A DNA stretch of 64,000 nucleotides. Source: an uncultured Roseicyclus sp. GTDB taxonomy: Bacteria > Pseudomonadota > Alphaproteobacteria > Rhodobacterales > Rhodobacteraceae. Under the pieces are notes generated by a model that saw only the letters and a program-made list of their open reading frames with translations, ran no database searches and was not told the origin of the DNA. The position numbers and the translations under genes are program-made. The stretch covers positions 62,001 through 126,000 of the forward strand of contig CANLXA010000005.1 of assembly GCA_947494975.1 (NCBI GenBank), read 5' to 3'. Positions 8,662 to 18,067 of the stretch are shown here, in pieces (the first letter of the stretch is position 1; each line of letters starts with the position of its first letter).

Positions 8662-9249
8662 TCAGGCCTCCTCGGACACGGGCGCTTGGTCGCCATCGAT
8701 CTGCGGCGCGTCATCACGCTTGGGCAGGATATCGGCGACTTTCTTGCCACGACGCGACGCCACCTGACGGGGGCTCTGCATCTTGCTCAGGCCGTCCATC
8801 GTGGCACGGATCATGTTGTAGGGGTTCTGCGAGCCGGTCGACTTGGCAACGATGTCCTTGATGCCGAGCATCTCGAAAATCGCACGCATCGGGCCGCCTG
8901 CGATGATCCCGGTGCCTTCCGGCGCGGTGCGCATCACAACCTTGCCGGCGCCGTGGCAGCCCTGCACGTCGTGGTGCAGCGTGCGGCCCTCTTTCAGGGG
9001 CACGCGGATCATCTGACGCTTGGCCTGCTCGGTGGCCTTGCGGATACCCTCGGGCACCTCTTTGGCCTTGCCTTTGCCAAAGCCCACGCGGCCGCGCTGG
9101 TCGCCGACGACCACGAGGGCTGCGAAGCCAAAACGCTTACCGCCCTTGACGGTCTTGGACACGCGGTTGATCGCAACCAGGCGATCCGCGAATTCAGGGG
9201 TCTCGTCGCGATCCTGGCGGCGTCCCCGGCGTTCGTTACGTTCTGCCAT
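8662..9249 (-). CDS. rpsE: 30S ribosomal protein S5
   Basis: S5 acts in decoding fidelity and the mRNA-entry helicase site. The 195-aa protein carries [20 protein letters not shown] and [15 protein letters not shown]-type motifs and a C-terminal domain typical of S5. AAGGAAA precedes the ATG. The acidic/basic C-terminal tail ([17 protein letters not shown]) is longer than in E. coli. Confidence 0.97.
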   Translation of the reverse strand: MAERNERRGRRQDRDETPEFADRLVAINRVSKTVKGGKRFGFAALVVVGDQRGRVGFGKGKAKEVPEGIRKATEQAKRQMIRVPLKEGRTLHHDVQGCHGAGKVVMRTAPEGTGIIAGGPMRAIFEMLGIKDIVAKSTGSQNPYNMIRATMDGLSKMQSPRQVASRRGKKVADILPKRDDAPQIDGDQAPVSEEA

Positions 9250-9362
9250 ATGGCATTTCCTTATCTCAGAGACGCTGTCGCGCCGTTAAATCCGATCACA
9301 GTGAGCGCCGTGGCGCCCCTTGATCATCGAGGGCGCCCCGGTGGGAGCGCCCTTCCAATCGT

Positions 9363-9722
9363 TCAGAACTTCAGGCCACCTTCCCGCGCGGCGTCGGCCA
9401 GGGCCTTCACACGCCCGTGGAACAGGAAGCCGCCACGATCGAAATAGCATTCTTCGATCCCGGCCTTCTTCGCCCGCTCGGCAATCGCAGCGCCGACCTT
9501 GGCAGACGCCTCGACGTTGTTCTTGCCGACCACGCCGAGCGCCGATTCCAGCGACGAGGCCGACGCCAGCGTCACGCCATTCTCGTCGTCGATCAGTTGG
9601 ACGGAGATGTTCTTGTTGGACCGATGTACCGACAGACGCGCACGCCCGTTGGCCATCTTCCGCATTTTGTTCCGGTTGCGCAGGCGGCGCTTCTGGAACA
9701 AGTCTCTTTTGCTCATAGCCAT
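9363..9722 (-). CDS. rplR: 50S ribosomal protein L18
   Basis: L18 binds 5S rRNA in the central protuberance. The 119-aa start [20 protein letters not shown] at 9722 has AGGGTGG 7 nt upstream, so it is preferred over an internal Met two codons later. The motif [20 protein letters not shown] and the C-terminal [20 protein letters not shown] are family hallmarks. Confidence 0.97.
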   Translation of the reverse strand: MAMSKRDLFQKRRLRNRNKMRKMANGRARLSVHRSNKNISVQLIDDENGVTLASASSLESALGVVGKNNVEASAKVGAAIAERAKKAGIEECYFDRGGFLFHGRVKALADAAREGGLKF

Positions 9723-9735
9723 GTTTCAGCCACCC

Positions 9736-10269
9736 TTACTTCTTCTTGCCTTCCTTGCGGAAGATATACTCGCCCTTGTAGCGGATGCCCTTGCCCTTAT
9801 AGGGCTCCGGCGCGCGCCACTCGCGAATGTTCGCTGCAACCTGTCCGACCAGTTGCTGGTCGTTGCCCTCGATCACCACTTCGGTGTTCTTCGGGCAGGT
9901 GACGGTCACACCATCGGGAACCGTGAAATCGACATCGTGGGAATACCCGAGCGACAGCTTCAGGACGTTGCCCTGCATCTGCGCACGATAGCCAACGCCG
10001 GAGATCTCAAGCTCTTTCTTGAAACCGTCGGTGACGCCGGTGACGAGGTTCTGCACCATGGTGCGGGACATGCCCCATTGCTGACGCGCGCGCTTGGACT
10101 TGCCGCGCGGCTCAACAGACACCTGGTTGTCGGCGACCGAAAGGGTCACATCGTCGGTTGCGGTGAAGGCGCGGGCGCCTTTGGGCCCCTTTACCTGGAT
10201 GGTCTGACCCGACACGGAGGCTTCAACACCCCCGGGCAGCTCGACCGGTCTTTTACCAATACGAGACAT
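9736..10269 (-). CDS. rplF: 50S ribosomal protein L6
   Basis: L6 lies near the factor-binding site of the large subunit. The 177-aa protein begins [19 protein letters not shown] and contains the two related L6 repeats, with [20 protein letters not shown] near the C-terminus as the family signature. Confidence 0.97.
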   Translation of the reverse strand: MSRIGKRPVELPGGVEASVSGQTIQVKGPKGARAFTATDDVTLSVADNQVSVEPRGKSKRARQQWGMSRTMVQNLVTGVTDGFKKELEISGVGYRAQMQGNVLKLSLGYSHDVDFTVPDGVTVTCPKNTEVVIEGNDQQLVGQVAANIREWRAPEPYKGKGIRYKGEYIFRKEGKKK

Positions 10270-10281
10270 TGCCGGATCTCC

Positions 10282-10674
10282 TTAGAAGATTGTGCAAAGC
10301 ACTTCGCCGCCAACATTCTGGCTGCGGGCACTTGCATCGGACATCACGCCCTTGGAGGTGGAGACGATCGACACGCCCAGGCCCTGACGGACCTGCGGGA
10401 TGTCGCCCACGCTCATATAGACGCGACGGCCGGGTTTCGACACGCGCTTGAGCTCACGGATGACGGGGGTGCCTTCGTAATACTTCAGGCTGATTTCGAA
10501 GGCCGGGTGGCCATCTTTGCCCGTCGTGGGCTCGTAACCGCGGATGTAGCCTTCGTCCGCCAGCACATCCAGAACGCGACCGCGCTGCTTGGAGGCCGGG
10601 GTCTCGACCGTGGACTTCCCGCGCATCTGGCTGTTGCGGATGCGGGTCAGCATATCACCGATGGGATCATTCAT
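10282..10674 (-). CDS. rpsH: 30S ribosomal protein S8
   Basis: S8 binds helix 21 of 16S rRNA and in enterobacteria is the autogenous repressor of the spc operon. The 130-aa protein begins [20 protein letters not shown] and ends with the signature [20 protein letters not shown]. No obvious S8-binding mimic was identified next to rplE here, but I could not fold the RNA. Confidence 0.97.
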   Translation of the reverse strand: MNDPIGDMLTRIRNSQMRGKSTVETPASKQRGRVLDVLADEGYIRGYEPTTGKDGHPAFEISLKYYEGTPVIRELKRVSKPGRRVYMSVGDIPQVRQGLGVSIVSTSKGVMSDASARSQNVGGEVLCTIF

Positions 10675-10688
10675 TTTTCAGATCTCCC

Positions 10689-10994
10689 TTACCAGCTCGA
10701 CTTGACCATGCCGGGGATCTGACCGTTGGAGGCCAGATCGCGCAGCTTGATCCGCGACATTTTCAGCTTGCGGTAATACGCCTTGGGGCGCCCGGTCAGC
10801 TGGCAACGATTGTGAAGACGGGTGGCAGAGCTGTTGCGGGGCAGTTTCGCCAGCTTGAGGCGTGCCTTGAAGCGCTCTTCCATCGGCTTCGATTCATCTG
10901 CGGCGATCTCTTTGAGAGCGGCGCGTTTGGTGGCGTATTTTTCCACCAGACGCTGACGCTTAAGCTCGCGCTGAACCATGGATACTTTGGCCAT
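10689..10994 (-). CDS. rpsN: 30S ribosomal protein S14
   Basis: The 101-aa S14 is the long, zinc-independent form: it has a single Cys and no CxxC pairs. The motif [20 protein letters not shown] and the C-terminus [11 protein letters not shown] are typical. It sits between rplE and rpsH as in most spc operons. Confidence 0.97.
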   Translation of the reverse strand: MAKVSMVQRELKRQRLVEKYATKRAALKEIAADESKPMEERFKARLKLAKLPRNSSATRLHNRCQLTGRPKAYYRKLKMSRIKLRDLASNGQIPGMVKSSW

Positions 10995-11012
10995 GTCTTT
11001 GTTCCTTTCGCG

Positions 11013-11573
11013 TCAGGCGTTGAAGGGCATGTTGAAGTGCTTGAGAAGCGACTTCGCCTCGGCGTCGGTGTCCGCCGTCGTGACAATGATGACATCGATG
11101 CCCCAGACCTCATCGACCTTGTCGAAGTTGATCTCGGGGAACACGATGTGCTCCTTGATGCCCATGGCGAAGTTGCCGCGGCCATCGAAGGACGGCTTCA
11201 CACCCCGGAAGTCCCGGATACGGGGCATCGCGATGGTGGTCAGACGATCGATGAAATCATACATGCGGTCGCCGCGCAGCGTCACCTTCGCGCCCAGCGG
11301 CATGTCTTCCCGAACGCGGAAGCCCGCGATGGATTTCTTTGCCGTGGTGACGATGGCATGCTGGCCTGCGATGGCGGTCAGGTCTTCCTGGGCCGATTTG
11401 GCCTTCTTGGAATCGCGCACCGCTTCCGCACCGCACCCGATGTTGAGAACGATCTTCTCAAGGCGCGGGATCTGCATGTCGTTCTTGTAGCCGAATTCCT
11501 CTTTCATCGCGGGCTTGATGGTCTCGCGATAAGCGGTCTTCATGCGCGGGGTGTAGTTTGCTTGGTCCAGCAT
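11013..11573 (-). CDS. rplE: 50S ribosomal protein L5
   Basis: L5 binds 5S rRNA and contacts P-site tRNA. The 186-aa protein has [20 protein letters not shown] and [20 protein letters not shown], both L5 signatures. Its ATG overlaps the rplX stop by one base (TGATG), indicating coupled translation. Confidence 0.97.
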   Translation of the reverse strand: MLDQANYTPRMKTAYRETIKPAMKEEFGYKNDMQIPRLEKIVLNIGCGAEAVRDSKKAKSAQEDLTAIAGQHAIVTTAKKSIAGFRVREDMPLGAKVTLRGDRMYDFIDRLTTIAMPRIRDFRGVKPSFDGRGNFAMGIKEHIVFPEINFDKVDEVWGIDVIIVTTADTDAEAKSLLKHFNMPFNA

Positions 11574-11878
11574 CAGATCACGTCCCCCGTGGTCTTGGCG
11601 AAACGCACCTTCTTGCCGTCTTCGATCTTGAAGCCGACGCGGGTGGCTTTGCCGTTTGCATCGAGAAGCGCCAGATTGCTCAGCTGGATCGGCATCGCTT
11701 GCGGGATGCGACCGCCCTGGCTGGACTGGCTCTGTTTGGTGTGGCGCACGGCGATGTTGATGCCGTCCACGATGGCCTTGCCGGCAGTCGGGTTCACGGA
11801 AGTAATCTCACCTTCCTTGCCCTTGTCCTTGCCGGCCAGCACGACGACCTTGTCGCCCTTTTTCAGTTTCGCAGCCAT
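11573..11878 (-). CDS. rplX: 50S ribosomal protein L24
   Basis: L24 initiates large-subunit assembly. The 101-aa start [20 protein letters not shown] at 11878 fits the KOW domain; a 7-codon upstream extension is rejected. The KOW motif is at residues 5-30. Confidence 0.96.
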   Translation of the reverse strand: MAAKLKKGDKVVVLAGKDKGKEGEITSVNPTAGKAIVDGINIAVRHTKQSQSSQGGRIPQAMPIQLSNLALLDANGKATRVGFKIEDGKKVRFAKTTGDVI

Positions 11879-11879
11879 G

Positions 11880-12248
11880 TCACAGCACCTCCGGCGCAAG
11901 CGAGATGATCTTCATGAAGTTCTTCGCGCGCAGCTCACGAACCACCGGCCCGAAGATACGGGTGCCCATCGGCTCGTTGTTGTTATTCAGAATAACGGCG
12001 GCGTTGCGGTCGAAGCGGATGGCGGTGCCATCGTCACGACGAACTTCCTTGGCGGTGCGCACGACGACGGCCTTGCGGACATCGCCTTTCTTCACGCGAC
12101 CGCGCGGGATGGCTTCCTTCACCGAGACGACAATGATGTCCCCCACGGAGGCGTATTTACGCTTGGAACCACCCAGAACCTTGATGCACTGAACACGGCG
12201 CGCGCCGCTATTGTCAGCAACATCCAGATTGGTCTGCATCTGGATCAT
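11880..12248 (-). CDS. rplN: 50S ribosomal protein L14
   Basis: The 122-aa protein [20 protein letters not shown] is near-invariant L14, which forms an intersubunit bridge and contacts L19 and L3. Its stop is 1 nt before the rplX ATG. The 76-bp gap to rpsQ holds no further gene. Confidence 0.98.
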   Translation of the reverse strand: MIQMQTNLDVADNSGARRVQCIKVLGGSKRKYASVGDIIVVSVKEAIPRGRVKKGDVRKAVVVRTAKEVRRDDGTAIRFDRNAAVILNNNNEPMGTRIFGPVVRELRAKNFMKIISLAPEVL

Positions 12249-12324
12249 TTGGTTTCTCCCGACGTCCCGGACCGGCCTTTTGGCACATTGGCCCGGGGGT
12301 TTCGTTCAAACCGAGATGTGAGCG

Positions 12325-12555
12325 TCAGGCGACGATCACCTCCCAGCGTTTCGATTTGGAGACCGGGGCGCATTCCTGAATGCGAACCTCGTCCCCCACC
12401 TTGAAGGTGTTCTCCGGATCATGCGCCCGATACTTCTTGGACTTCCGGATGGTCTTCTGCATGACCGGGTGCTTGAAGCGACGCTCCACGGATACGGTCA
12501 CGGTCTGTTCGTTGGCGTCGCTGGTCACGGTGCCGGTCAAGATACGCTTGGGCAT
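12325..12555 (-). CDS. rpsQ: 30S ribosomal protein S17
   Basis: The 76-aa primary 16S-rRNA-binding protein begins [20 protein letters not shown] and contains [20 protein letters not shown] and [18 protein letters not shown], which are S17 hallmarks of the OB fold. Confidence 0.97.
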   Translation of the reverse strand: MPKRILTGTVTSDANEQTVTVSVERRFKHPVMQKTIRKSKKYRAHDPENTFKVGDEVRIQECAPVSKSKRWEVIVA

Positions 12556-12558
12556 GAA

Positions 12559-12765
12559 TCAGGCCTCCGCAGCGGCTTGAGCCGCTTTTTCGTTCAGAAT
12601 GGTCTTCACCCGCGCGGCGTCACGGCGAACCTGACGCATCCGGGCGGTGTTCTCGATCTGGCCAGTGGCCTGTTGGAAGCGGAGGTTGAAGGCCTCCTTC
12701 TTCAGCGCCGTCAGCTCATCACGAAGCTGGTCCGGCGTCTTGTCACGCAGTTCCTGGGCGTTCAT
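12559..12765 (-). CDS. rpmC: 50S ribosomal protein L29
   Basis: The 68-aa helical-hairpin protein [20 protein letters not shown] is L29, at the exit tunnel near the SRP and trigger-factor dock. It normally follows rplP directly; here a 3.4-kb block of five genes intervenes and a predicted promoter lies just upstream. Confidence 0.96.
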   Translation of the reverse strand: MNAQELRDKTPDQLRDELTALKKEAFNLRFQQATGQIENTARMRQVRRDAARVKTILNEKAAQAAAEA

Positions 12766-12845
12766 CGCCTTTGTCCTTTCAACATCACCAGCCGGCCGCG
12801 CGAAGCGTCACCGTGATTCTGGTGGAGTTCGGTGAATGAAGGGGC

Positions 12846-12874
12846 CGTATAGGGGGGGATGATCCGTTATGCAA
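12846..12874 (-). promoter_or_regulatory. Predicted promoter for rpmC and the spc operon
   Basis: TTGCAT (12874-12869), a 17-bp C-rich spacer and TATACG (12851-12846) are followed by a start near 12838 and a leader of about 73 nt. The CCCCCCCTATACGG context matches that at rpsJ. Confidence 0.6.
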
Positions 12875-12884
12875 GCGGTACCTG

Positions 12885-13469
12885 TCAGTTCAAGGACAAG
12901 GCGTCTATCATCAACAGATCCTTCATTAACTCTTCTCGGGTAACAGGGAAGTTTTCCTGCAGGTCGTATGCTGGCACGCGGCGATGATAGTAATTTCTGA
13001 CCAAGACATCACCGCGCATTTGAAGATTGAAGTACGCGATTTCGCCTGTCGTTGGATCGCCGACATAATTCGGGCAGTATACGATCGAAATGTTCACGTT
13101 CTCTGGCGTGGTTTGCGAGCTCTGAATGAAGGCGCCATCGCATGCTTCCTGAACCCGACTGTAGATGCCGCCCATATAACCATCGACAGATCCGGAAAGC
13201 GGCGTTTCCGCGTGGATCGCGTAGAGTTGCGACCAGTTGTCGAAACTCTCCCCTCGGGGAATGTATTCCAAAATGAAGACCCGCGTGTTGTTGGGGCTGA
13301 CACCATTTTGACGCGAGACCTCTACCTCATCGAGTCCTGTTTCAGACGTGATCCACGGAGGGGCAGAATAAGTTGCGGTCATGCCAAACAGATCGACCAC
13401 AAAGGTAGGTGCCTCACTCTGCGCATTCGCGCTTGAAGCCAGAACAAAAAGAAACGGAATAACGCGCAT
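12885..13469 (-). CDS. Uncharacterised secreted protein
   Basis: The start MRVIPFLFVLASSANAQSEA at 13469 gives a classical Sec signal peptide with cleavage after ANA or AQ; an in-frame extension upstream would bury it. The mature part (about 175 aa) has two Cys residues (in EACDGAF and VYCPNYVG) that could form a disulfide in the periplasm. I recognise no family. Codon use is less GC-biased than neighbouring ribosomal genes, suggesting acquisition. It lies between rplP and rpmC. Confidence 0.7.
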   Translation of the reverse strand: MRVIPFLFVLASSANAQSEAPTFVVDLFGMTATYSAPPWITSETGLDEVEVSRQNGVSPNNTRVFILEYIPRGESFDNWSQLYAIHAETPLSGSVDGYMGGIYSRVQEACDGAFIQSSQTTPENVNISIVYCPNYVGDPTTGEIAYFNLQMRGDVLVRNYYHRRVPAYDLQENFPVTREELMKDLLMIDALSLN

Positions 13470-13527
13470 GTAAATCGGCCTTGAATGTGGAACGCCCACT
13501 ACAACCCTAGCCGACAACAGGCATCGC

Positions 13528-13638
13528 TCAAACCCCCGCCGCCTTCCGCAACGCCGCGTTCATCCGGCTCGGCCAACCCGGGCCGTCTTTCTTGAACCCC
13601 TCCAACCCTTCCGCGCAAATCGGACTGTCGCGCTTCAC
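13528..13638 (-). CDS. Mini-ORF resembling the C-terminus of BrnA-type antitoxins
   Basis: A 36-codon frame opens with GTG at 13638, overlapping the stop of the upstream oxygenase-like gene, and ends with TGA at 13528. Its second half, DGPGWPSRMNAALRKAAGV, is like the C-terminal DNA-binding tail of BrnA antitoxins (the G-x-G-W-x-x-R-M/I-N-A-x-L pattern). Either a coupled small protein or a remnant; no toxin gene is adjacent. Confidence 0.35.
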   Translation of the reverse strand: MKRDSPICAEGLEGFKKDGPGWPSRMNAALRKAAGV

Positions 13639-14255
13639 TCCCACCCATAGTTAAAACTCACACTCACCCGATCATCTTCATCCATATTCATCGGCACCTC
13701 GTGCCTGAGCCAGCTTTCCCACAGCAGCACATCCCCCGCCTTCGGGCCGGGATAGACAAACCCCCGCAATTCCTCGCGGCACTCCTTCTTCCGGTTCGGC
13801 GCGGCCATCATCATCGCGTGGCGCGGGTCTTCCAGCTTGATCGATTTCGCGCCGGGCGGAACTGTCACATAGGTCGTGCCGGAGATCACCGAATGCGGGT
13901 GGATGTGGGACGTATGGATGCCGCCTTCGGGCAGGATGTTGATCCAGATATCCTCCAGCTTCAGGTCTCGCCCCTCCAGATCGAATTCCAGATCCTCCGC
14001 AAAGGCCGCGACATGGGCGTCGAGCGCCTCCACGACGGTCGCAAAGATCGGGAACCGCCAGGGCAGGTCCGTCAGCGACGCGTAGGAGGTGTAGCCGGGA
14101 TAGCCGTTCTCCTCACACCAGGCGTTGCCCGCATCGTCATCCTCGGCGATGGAGAAACAACTCGCCTCCAGCTCGGCATGGTCGATGGAGGGCCCAAGCT
14201 CTGCCAGCTTGGCGTGGTAGAGGCGGGTCGCGAAGAGGGATTTGATATTGGCCAT
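13635..14255 (-). CDS. 2OG-Fe(II) oxygenase-like protein (TIGR02466 type)
   Basis: The 206-aa start MANIKSLFATRLYHAKLAEL at 14255 is chosen over a long upstream extension that has no similarity. The core GGIHTSHIHPHSVISGTTYV, followed by KLEDPR and a distal WLRHEVPMN histidine, matches the His-rich double-stranded beta-helix of the putative 2-oxoglutarate oxygenase family TIGR02466. Substrate unknown. Divergent from the lysozyme-like gene at 14409. Confidence 0.7.
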   Translation of the reverse strand: MANIKSLFATRLYHAKLAELGPSIDHAELEASCFSIAEDDDAGNAWCEENGYPGYTSYASLTDLPWRFPIFATVVEALDAHVAAFAEDLEFDLEGRDLKLEDIWINILPEGGIHTSHIHPHSVISGTTYVTVPPGAKSIKLEDPRHAMMMAAPNRKKECREELRGFVYPGPKAGDVLLWESWLRHEVPMNMDEDDRVSVSFNYGWE

Positions 14256-14408
14256 GAGATGCGAATAGCAGAGCCGCCCGCCCGGCAAAAGCGGGGCACG
14301 GCGGGTTCCGACAATTGCACGTAAATCCCCGCGCGTAGAAAGATTTCGGAAAGCAGAAGGGGCTAGACCGGCCTGCAACGCTGATTTCACATGCGGGGCT
14401 TGGCCAGA

Positions 14409-15137
14409 ATGGCGCTTCAGACGATCCGGATTTGGGCCCTGCGCCTGTGTTTTCTTTTCGCCGCGCCATGTTTTGCCCACGCGGATGTCGCGCCGCTCAT
14501 CACCGCCTCCGCGCAGCCGCTGTTCGGCCGGGCCGATGCGGCCGCACCCGCTTCAACCGGATCGCTCTTCACCGGAACACAATCGGGCAGCCTGTTCGCC
14601 CCCCTGCCCCCCCGCGCCCGGATCGAACCGGGCCTGCCCCGGGGGCTTGGGCCCCAGACCCCCATCGCGCAACTTCTGTCCCTGATCGCCCGCGCCGAAG
14701 CGGGCCGCGACGGGTATGATGCCGTGCAGCACGGCGCGCGCATCCGCACCCCGCGCCCACCGACCCAGATGACATTGGGGGAGATCTACGCCTGGATCGA
14801 TGCCACGCCCGGCCAGCCCCACGCCATCGGCCGCTATCAGTTCATCCCGCCAACCCTCCGCCGCGTGGCCCAGATCCGCGGGCTTGGCCCCGACACGCGG
14901 TTCACGCCCGACGTGCAGGACGCGCTGGCGCTGGTTCTCCTGGAAGACGCCGATCTGCACGCGTTCGAGGCCGGCGCCCTGGGCCGTCGCACCTTCATGC
15001 GCAACCTTGCGCGGATCTGGGCGGGCCTGCCGCTGCCCAACGGGCAGAGTTACTATGAGGGCTATGCGGGCAACCGGGCGAGTATGTCGTGGGCGGAGTT
15101 CGAGAGCAGCGTCGCGCGGATCTGGCCCACGGGCTAG
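14409..15137 (+). CDS. Secreted lysozyme-like (muramidase) protein
   Basis: The 242-aa protein starts at MALQTIRIWALRLCFLFAAP with signal-peptide cleavage near HA-D; an ATG at 14391 is an alternative start. The segment LLSLIARAEAGRDGYDAVQ carries a candidate catalytic Glu, and AIGRYQFIPPTLRRVAQ matches the G-R-Y-Q-F motif of phage-type lysozymes and lytic transglycosylases, implying cleavage of peptidoglycan in the periplasm. No phage genes are nearby, so a housekeeping wall enzyme is more likely than an endolysin. Confidence 0.65.
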   Translation: MALQTIRIWALRLCFLFAAPCFAHADVAPLITASAQPLFGRADAAAPASTGSLFTGTQSGSLFAPLPPRARIEPGLPRGLGPQTPIAQLLSLIARAEAGRDGYDAVQHGARIRTPRPPTQMTLGEIYAWIDATPGQPHAIGRYQFIPPTLRRVAQIRGLGPDTRFTPDVQDALALVLLEDADLHAFEAGALGRRTFMRNLARIWAGLPLPNGQSYYEGYAGNRASMSWAEFESSVARIWPTG

Positions 15138-15170
15138 ACGGCCACGATGTTCCCGGCTTAGCTGCGCGCC

Positions 15171-15605
15171 ATGACGCACGACGCCCTCGATACCGCCTTT
15201 CGCCGGTTGGACGGCCTGAACCTCTCCGCCATCCAATCCTCCGGCGACTGGGGCCTTGGCCGCATGTTCAGCCACTTCGCCCAAGGGGTCGAGTTCTCCA
15301 TGTCCGGCTACCCGGAAGAGAAGCCGAGGCTGTTCCAGATGACGGCGGGAAAGCTGGCCTTCACGATCTTCAAGCTGCGCGGTCGGATGAGCCACGGGCT
15401 GGATGAGCCGATCCCCGGCGAAGTAATCGGCGATGTGTCCGCCGAAGAGGGATTGCAGCGGCTTTGGCTGTCGCTGGACCAGTTTCGGAAATTCGATGGC
15501 GCGCTGCGGCCGCATTTTGCATTTGGCCCCCTACCCAAAGAGCACTTCGCGGTCGCTCACCTGATGCATATCGAGAACCATCTGGAACAGGTGCGGGTGG
15601 AGTGA
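15171..15605 (+). CDS. DUF1569 (DinB-fold) protein
   Basis: The 144-aa protein has WGLGRMFSHFAQGVEFSMSGYP near residue 30, the N-terminal helix motif of DUF1569, and late histidines in PKEHFAVAHLMHIENHLEQ like the metal site of DinB-fold proteins. Function unknown. It starts 34 nt after the lysozyme-like gene, so the two may be co-transcribed, and converges on the gene ending at 15607. Confidence 0.65.
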   Translation: MTHDALDTAFRRLDGLNLSAIQSSGDWGLGRMFSHFAQGVEFSMSGYPEEKPRLFQMTAGKLAFTIFKLRGRMSHGLDEPIPGEVIGDVSAEEGLQRLWLSLDQFRKFDGALRPHFAFGPLPKEHFAVAHLMHIENHLEQVRVE

Positions 15606-15606
15606 T

Positions 15607-16125
15607 CTACCGAATTGGCGGCAAGATCGCCTCTATCTCATCGACCTCGTAGAACATTGGCGGGGGCGGATAGTTATGCGGCTCTCTTGATGGAAAACCC
15701 GCCACCTCGAGAACCCAGGTATCGATGTCGGACGGCAATTGGCCTTCATACGCGCCGCCGCAAATTTCGACGGCCAGTACGATGAACCACGGCATGGGTC
15801 GCCGGAACAGGGCCCGACTGAATGGATTATCTTCCCGGTACGTGTCATAGACAGCGGGAGGGTCTGACCGAAAGTCAGCTGCTGCCATCCATGTGACATG
15901 CCAACCGATGTAATCCACGAACAAAAACGCGGAGTCCCCCTCGCGTATCACTTGCACGTCCCTGCTGATCCAGAACAATCGGTTGAGGCACTGTGCGATG
16001 GCCTCAGGGCTCCGGGCGTTCGTGTCATGACGCTGCGACAGCACGGCACCACCGCTCACAGCAAAAACCATCGCCAATCCAAGGACAGCAATCGCCCTTC
16101 GCCATGATCGCACAAACTCGCTCAT
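15607..16125 (-). CDS. Uncharacterised membrane-anchored or exported protein
   Basis: The 172-aa protein has a single N-terminal hydrophobic helix (AIAVLGLAMVFAVSGGAVL, about residues 11-29) preceded by Arg residues, consistent with a signal anchor. The rest is soluble and aromatic-rich. No family recognised. It lies 107 nt past rplP with the operon terminator between, so it is probably expressed separately. Confidence 0.55.
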   Translation of the reverse strand: MSEFVRSWRRAIAVLGLAMVFAVSGGAVLSQRHDTNARSPEAIAQCLNRLFWISRDVQVIREGDSAFLFVDYIGWHVTWMAAADFRSDPPAVYDTYREDNPFSRALFRRPMPWFIVLAVEICGGAYEGQLPSDIDTWVLEVAGFPSREPHNYPPPPMFYEVDEIEAILPPIR

Positions 16126-16152
16126 GCCTTAGACGTGGGGTCTGATCGCCGA

Positions 16153-16187
16153 CAAAAAAGAGCCCCCGCCGATTTCTCAGCGGGGGC
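16153..16187 (-). terminator. Intrinsic terminator of the S10 operon second half (after rplP)
   Basis: GCCCCCGC and GCGGGGGC form a perfect 8-bp stem with a 10-nt loop; reading leftward it is followed by CUUUUUU. It lies 45 nt past the rplP stop and separates the ribosomal genes from the inserted block. Confidence 0.85.
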
Positions 16188-16231
16188 CTGTTATCATCAA
16201 ACCGTCGGAAAACGCTTACGCGGTCCCCACC

Positions 16232-16645
16232 TTACCAGTCTTCGCGCACCACGGTGCGGGTCTTGACCGGCAGCTTCATCGCGGCAAGGCGCAGGGCCTC
16301 GCGGGCGATGGGTTCGGCCACGCCGTCGATCTCGAACATGATCCGGCCGGGCTTCACCTTGCAGGCCCAGTAATCGACCGACCCCTTCCCTTTACCCATC
16401 CGCACTTCGACGGGCTTGGAGGTGACAGGCGTATCCGGGAAAATCCGGATCCAGACGCGGCCCTGACGCTTCATGTGGCGCGTCATGGCCCGACGGGCGG
16501 CTTCGATCTGGCGGGCGGTGACGCGCTCGGGCTGCAGGGCTTTCAGGCCGAAGGTGCCGAAGGTCAGATCGGATCCGCCCTTCGCTTCGCCCTTGATCCG
16601 GCCCTTTTGCATCTTGCGGAACTTGGTCCGTTTGGGTTGCAACAT
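16232..16645 (-). CDS. rplP: 50S ribosomal protein L16
   Basis: L16 helps shape the A site of the large subunit. The 137-aa protein begins [40 protein letters not shown] and [10 protein letters not shown] are signatures, and the Arg in [13 protein letters not shown] that is hydroxylated in some bacteria is present. It is the last gene of its segment. Confidence 0.97.
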   Translation of the reverse strand: MLQPKRTKFRKMQKGRIKGEAKGGSDLTFGTFGLKALQPERVTARQIEAARRAMTRHMKRQGRVWIRIFPDTPVTSKPVEVRMGKGKGSVDYWACKVKPGRIMFEIDGVAEPIAREALRLAAMKLPVKTRTVVREDW

Positions 16646-16658
16646 CTCTCAGCCCTCC

Positions 16659-17402
16659 TCAGCGGTCACGGCGCGGACGCGAGGCCCCGCCGCTTTCCTG
16701 AAGCTCCTGCTGGCGACGGTCACGGGCCGACGGATCGTGCTCCATGATCTCGCCTTTGAAGATCCAGGTCTTGATGCCGATGATGCCATAGGCCGTTTTC
16801 GCTTCGGCATGGGCATAATCGATGTCGGCGCGGAGCGTATGCAGGGGCACGCGACCCTCGCGATACCATTCGGTCCGGGCGATCTCGGCGCCACCAAGGC
16901 GGCCCGCGACGTTCACCCGGATCCCGAGCGAGCCCATCCGCATGGCGTTCTGCACCGCACGCTTCATCGCACGACGGAAGGACACACGGCGTTCCAGCTG
17001 CTGAGCAATGCTCTCGGCAACCAGTTGCGCATCCAACTCGGGCTTGCGGATCTCAACGATGTTGAGGTGCAGTTCCGAATCCGTGATCTTCGACAGCGCC
17101 TTGCGCAGGCCTTCGATATCCGCACCCTTCTTGCCGATGATCACACCCGGACGGGCCGAGTGAATGGTCACGCGGCACTTCTTGTGCGGACGCTCGATGA
17201 TGATCTTCGAGATCCCGGCATCGCCGGGGTTCTTCTTCTCGACCTTGGCGAGGTGTTCCCACCAGCCGGTCTTGATGAATTCGCGGATCTTGATGTCTTC
17301 CAGCAGCAGGTCACCGTAATCCTTGGTGTCTGCGTACCAGCGGCTGTCCCAGGTCCGGTTGACCTGAAGACGCATGCCGATGGGGTTAACCTTATGTCCC
17401 AT
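16659..17402 (-). CDS. rpsC: 30S ribosomal protein S3
   Basis: S3 forms the mRNA-entry channel. The 247-aa protein begins [20 protein letters not shown], has the KH motif [20 protein letters not shown] and a C-terminal domain with [20 protein letters not shown]. The C-terminal 25 residues are Arg/Gln-rich. Overlaps the rplV stop by one base. Confidence 0.97.
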   Translation of the reverse strand: MGHKVNPIGMRLQVNRTWDSRWYADTKDYGDLLLEDIKIREFIKTGWWEHLAKVEKKNPGDAGISKIIIERPHKKCRVTIHSARPGVIIGKKGADIEGLRKALSKITDSELHLNIVEIRKPELDAQLVAESIAQQLERRVSFRRAMKRAVQNAMRMGSLGIRVNVAGRLGGAEIARTEWYREGRVPLHTLRADIDYAHAEAKTAYGIIGIKTWIFKGEIMEHDPSARDRRQQELQESGGASRPRRDR

Positions 17403-17782
17403 TAGGCTGTCTCCTCAACCTGGCGGACCTTGATGGTCAGCTCTGCAAACGGCTTGTGAATGCGACCGAACCGGCCACGGGCCCGCGGACGCCCGCGCTT
17501 CATGACAAGGTTCTTGCCCACGAATGCTTCGGCAACCACCAGCTCGTCAACGTCGAGGCCGTGGTTGTTTTCCGCATTTGCGATGGCCGACTGAAGGCAT
17601 TTCTTCACGTCGATCGCGATACGCTTCTTGGAGAAGGTCAGGTCCGTCAGGGCCTTTTCCACCTTCTTGCCGCGAATGAGGCCGGCAACCAGGTTCAGCT
17701 TCTGCGGGCTGGTCTTCAGCATGCGCAGCTTGGCCATCGCCTCGTTATCCGCCACGCGGCGGGGATTTTTATCCTTGCCCAT
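17402..17782 (-). CDS. rplV: 50S ribosomal protein L22
   Basis: The 126-aa L22 lines the exit tunnel with a long beta-hairpin. The signatures [20 protein letters not shown] and [19 protein letters not shown] are intact, and no macrolide-resistance-type hairpin change is apparent by eye. Confidence 0.97.
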   Translation of the reverse strand: MGKDKNPRRVADNEAMAKLRMLKTSPQKLNLVAGLIRGKKVEKALTDLTFSKKRIAIDVKKCLQSAIANAENNHGLDVDELVVAEAFVGKNLVMKRGRPRARGRFGRIHKPFAELTIKVRQVEETA

Positions 17783-17785
17783 GGC

Positions 17786-18064
17786 TTACTTCCTCTTGGC
17801 TTTTTTGTCGGCGGCGTGGCCGTAATAGGTCCGCGTCGGCGAATATTCCCCGAACTTCTGGCCGATCATGTCCTCGGTGACGTTCACCGGGATATGCTTG
17901 TGACCATTGTAGACCCCGAAGGTGAGGCCCACGAATTGGGGCAGGATGGTGGAGCGGCGCGACCAGATCTTGATGACCTCGTTGCGACCGGATTCCTTGG
18001 ACTTTTCGGCCTTCTTGAGGACGTAGGAGTCGACAAAAGGACCTTTCCATACGGAGCGGCTCAT
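17786..18064 (-). CDS. rpsS: 30S ribosomal protein S19
   Basis: The 92-aa S19 starts [20 protein letters not shown] and contains [20 protein letters not shown] and [20 protein letters not shown]. It forms the head A-site complex with S13. Confidence 0.97.
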   Translation of the reverse strand: MSRSVWKGPFVDSYVLKKAEKSKESGRNEVIKIWSRRSTILPQFVGLTFGVYNGHKHIPVNVTEDMIGQKFGEYSPTRTYYGHAADKKAKRK

Positions 18065-18067
18065 GAC

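Noticed and set aside
14409-15137. Phage endolysin
   Set aside because: It has a secretion signal and no phage neighbours, so a chromosomal wall enzyme is more likely.
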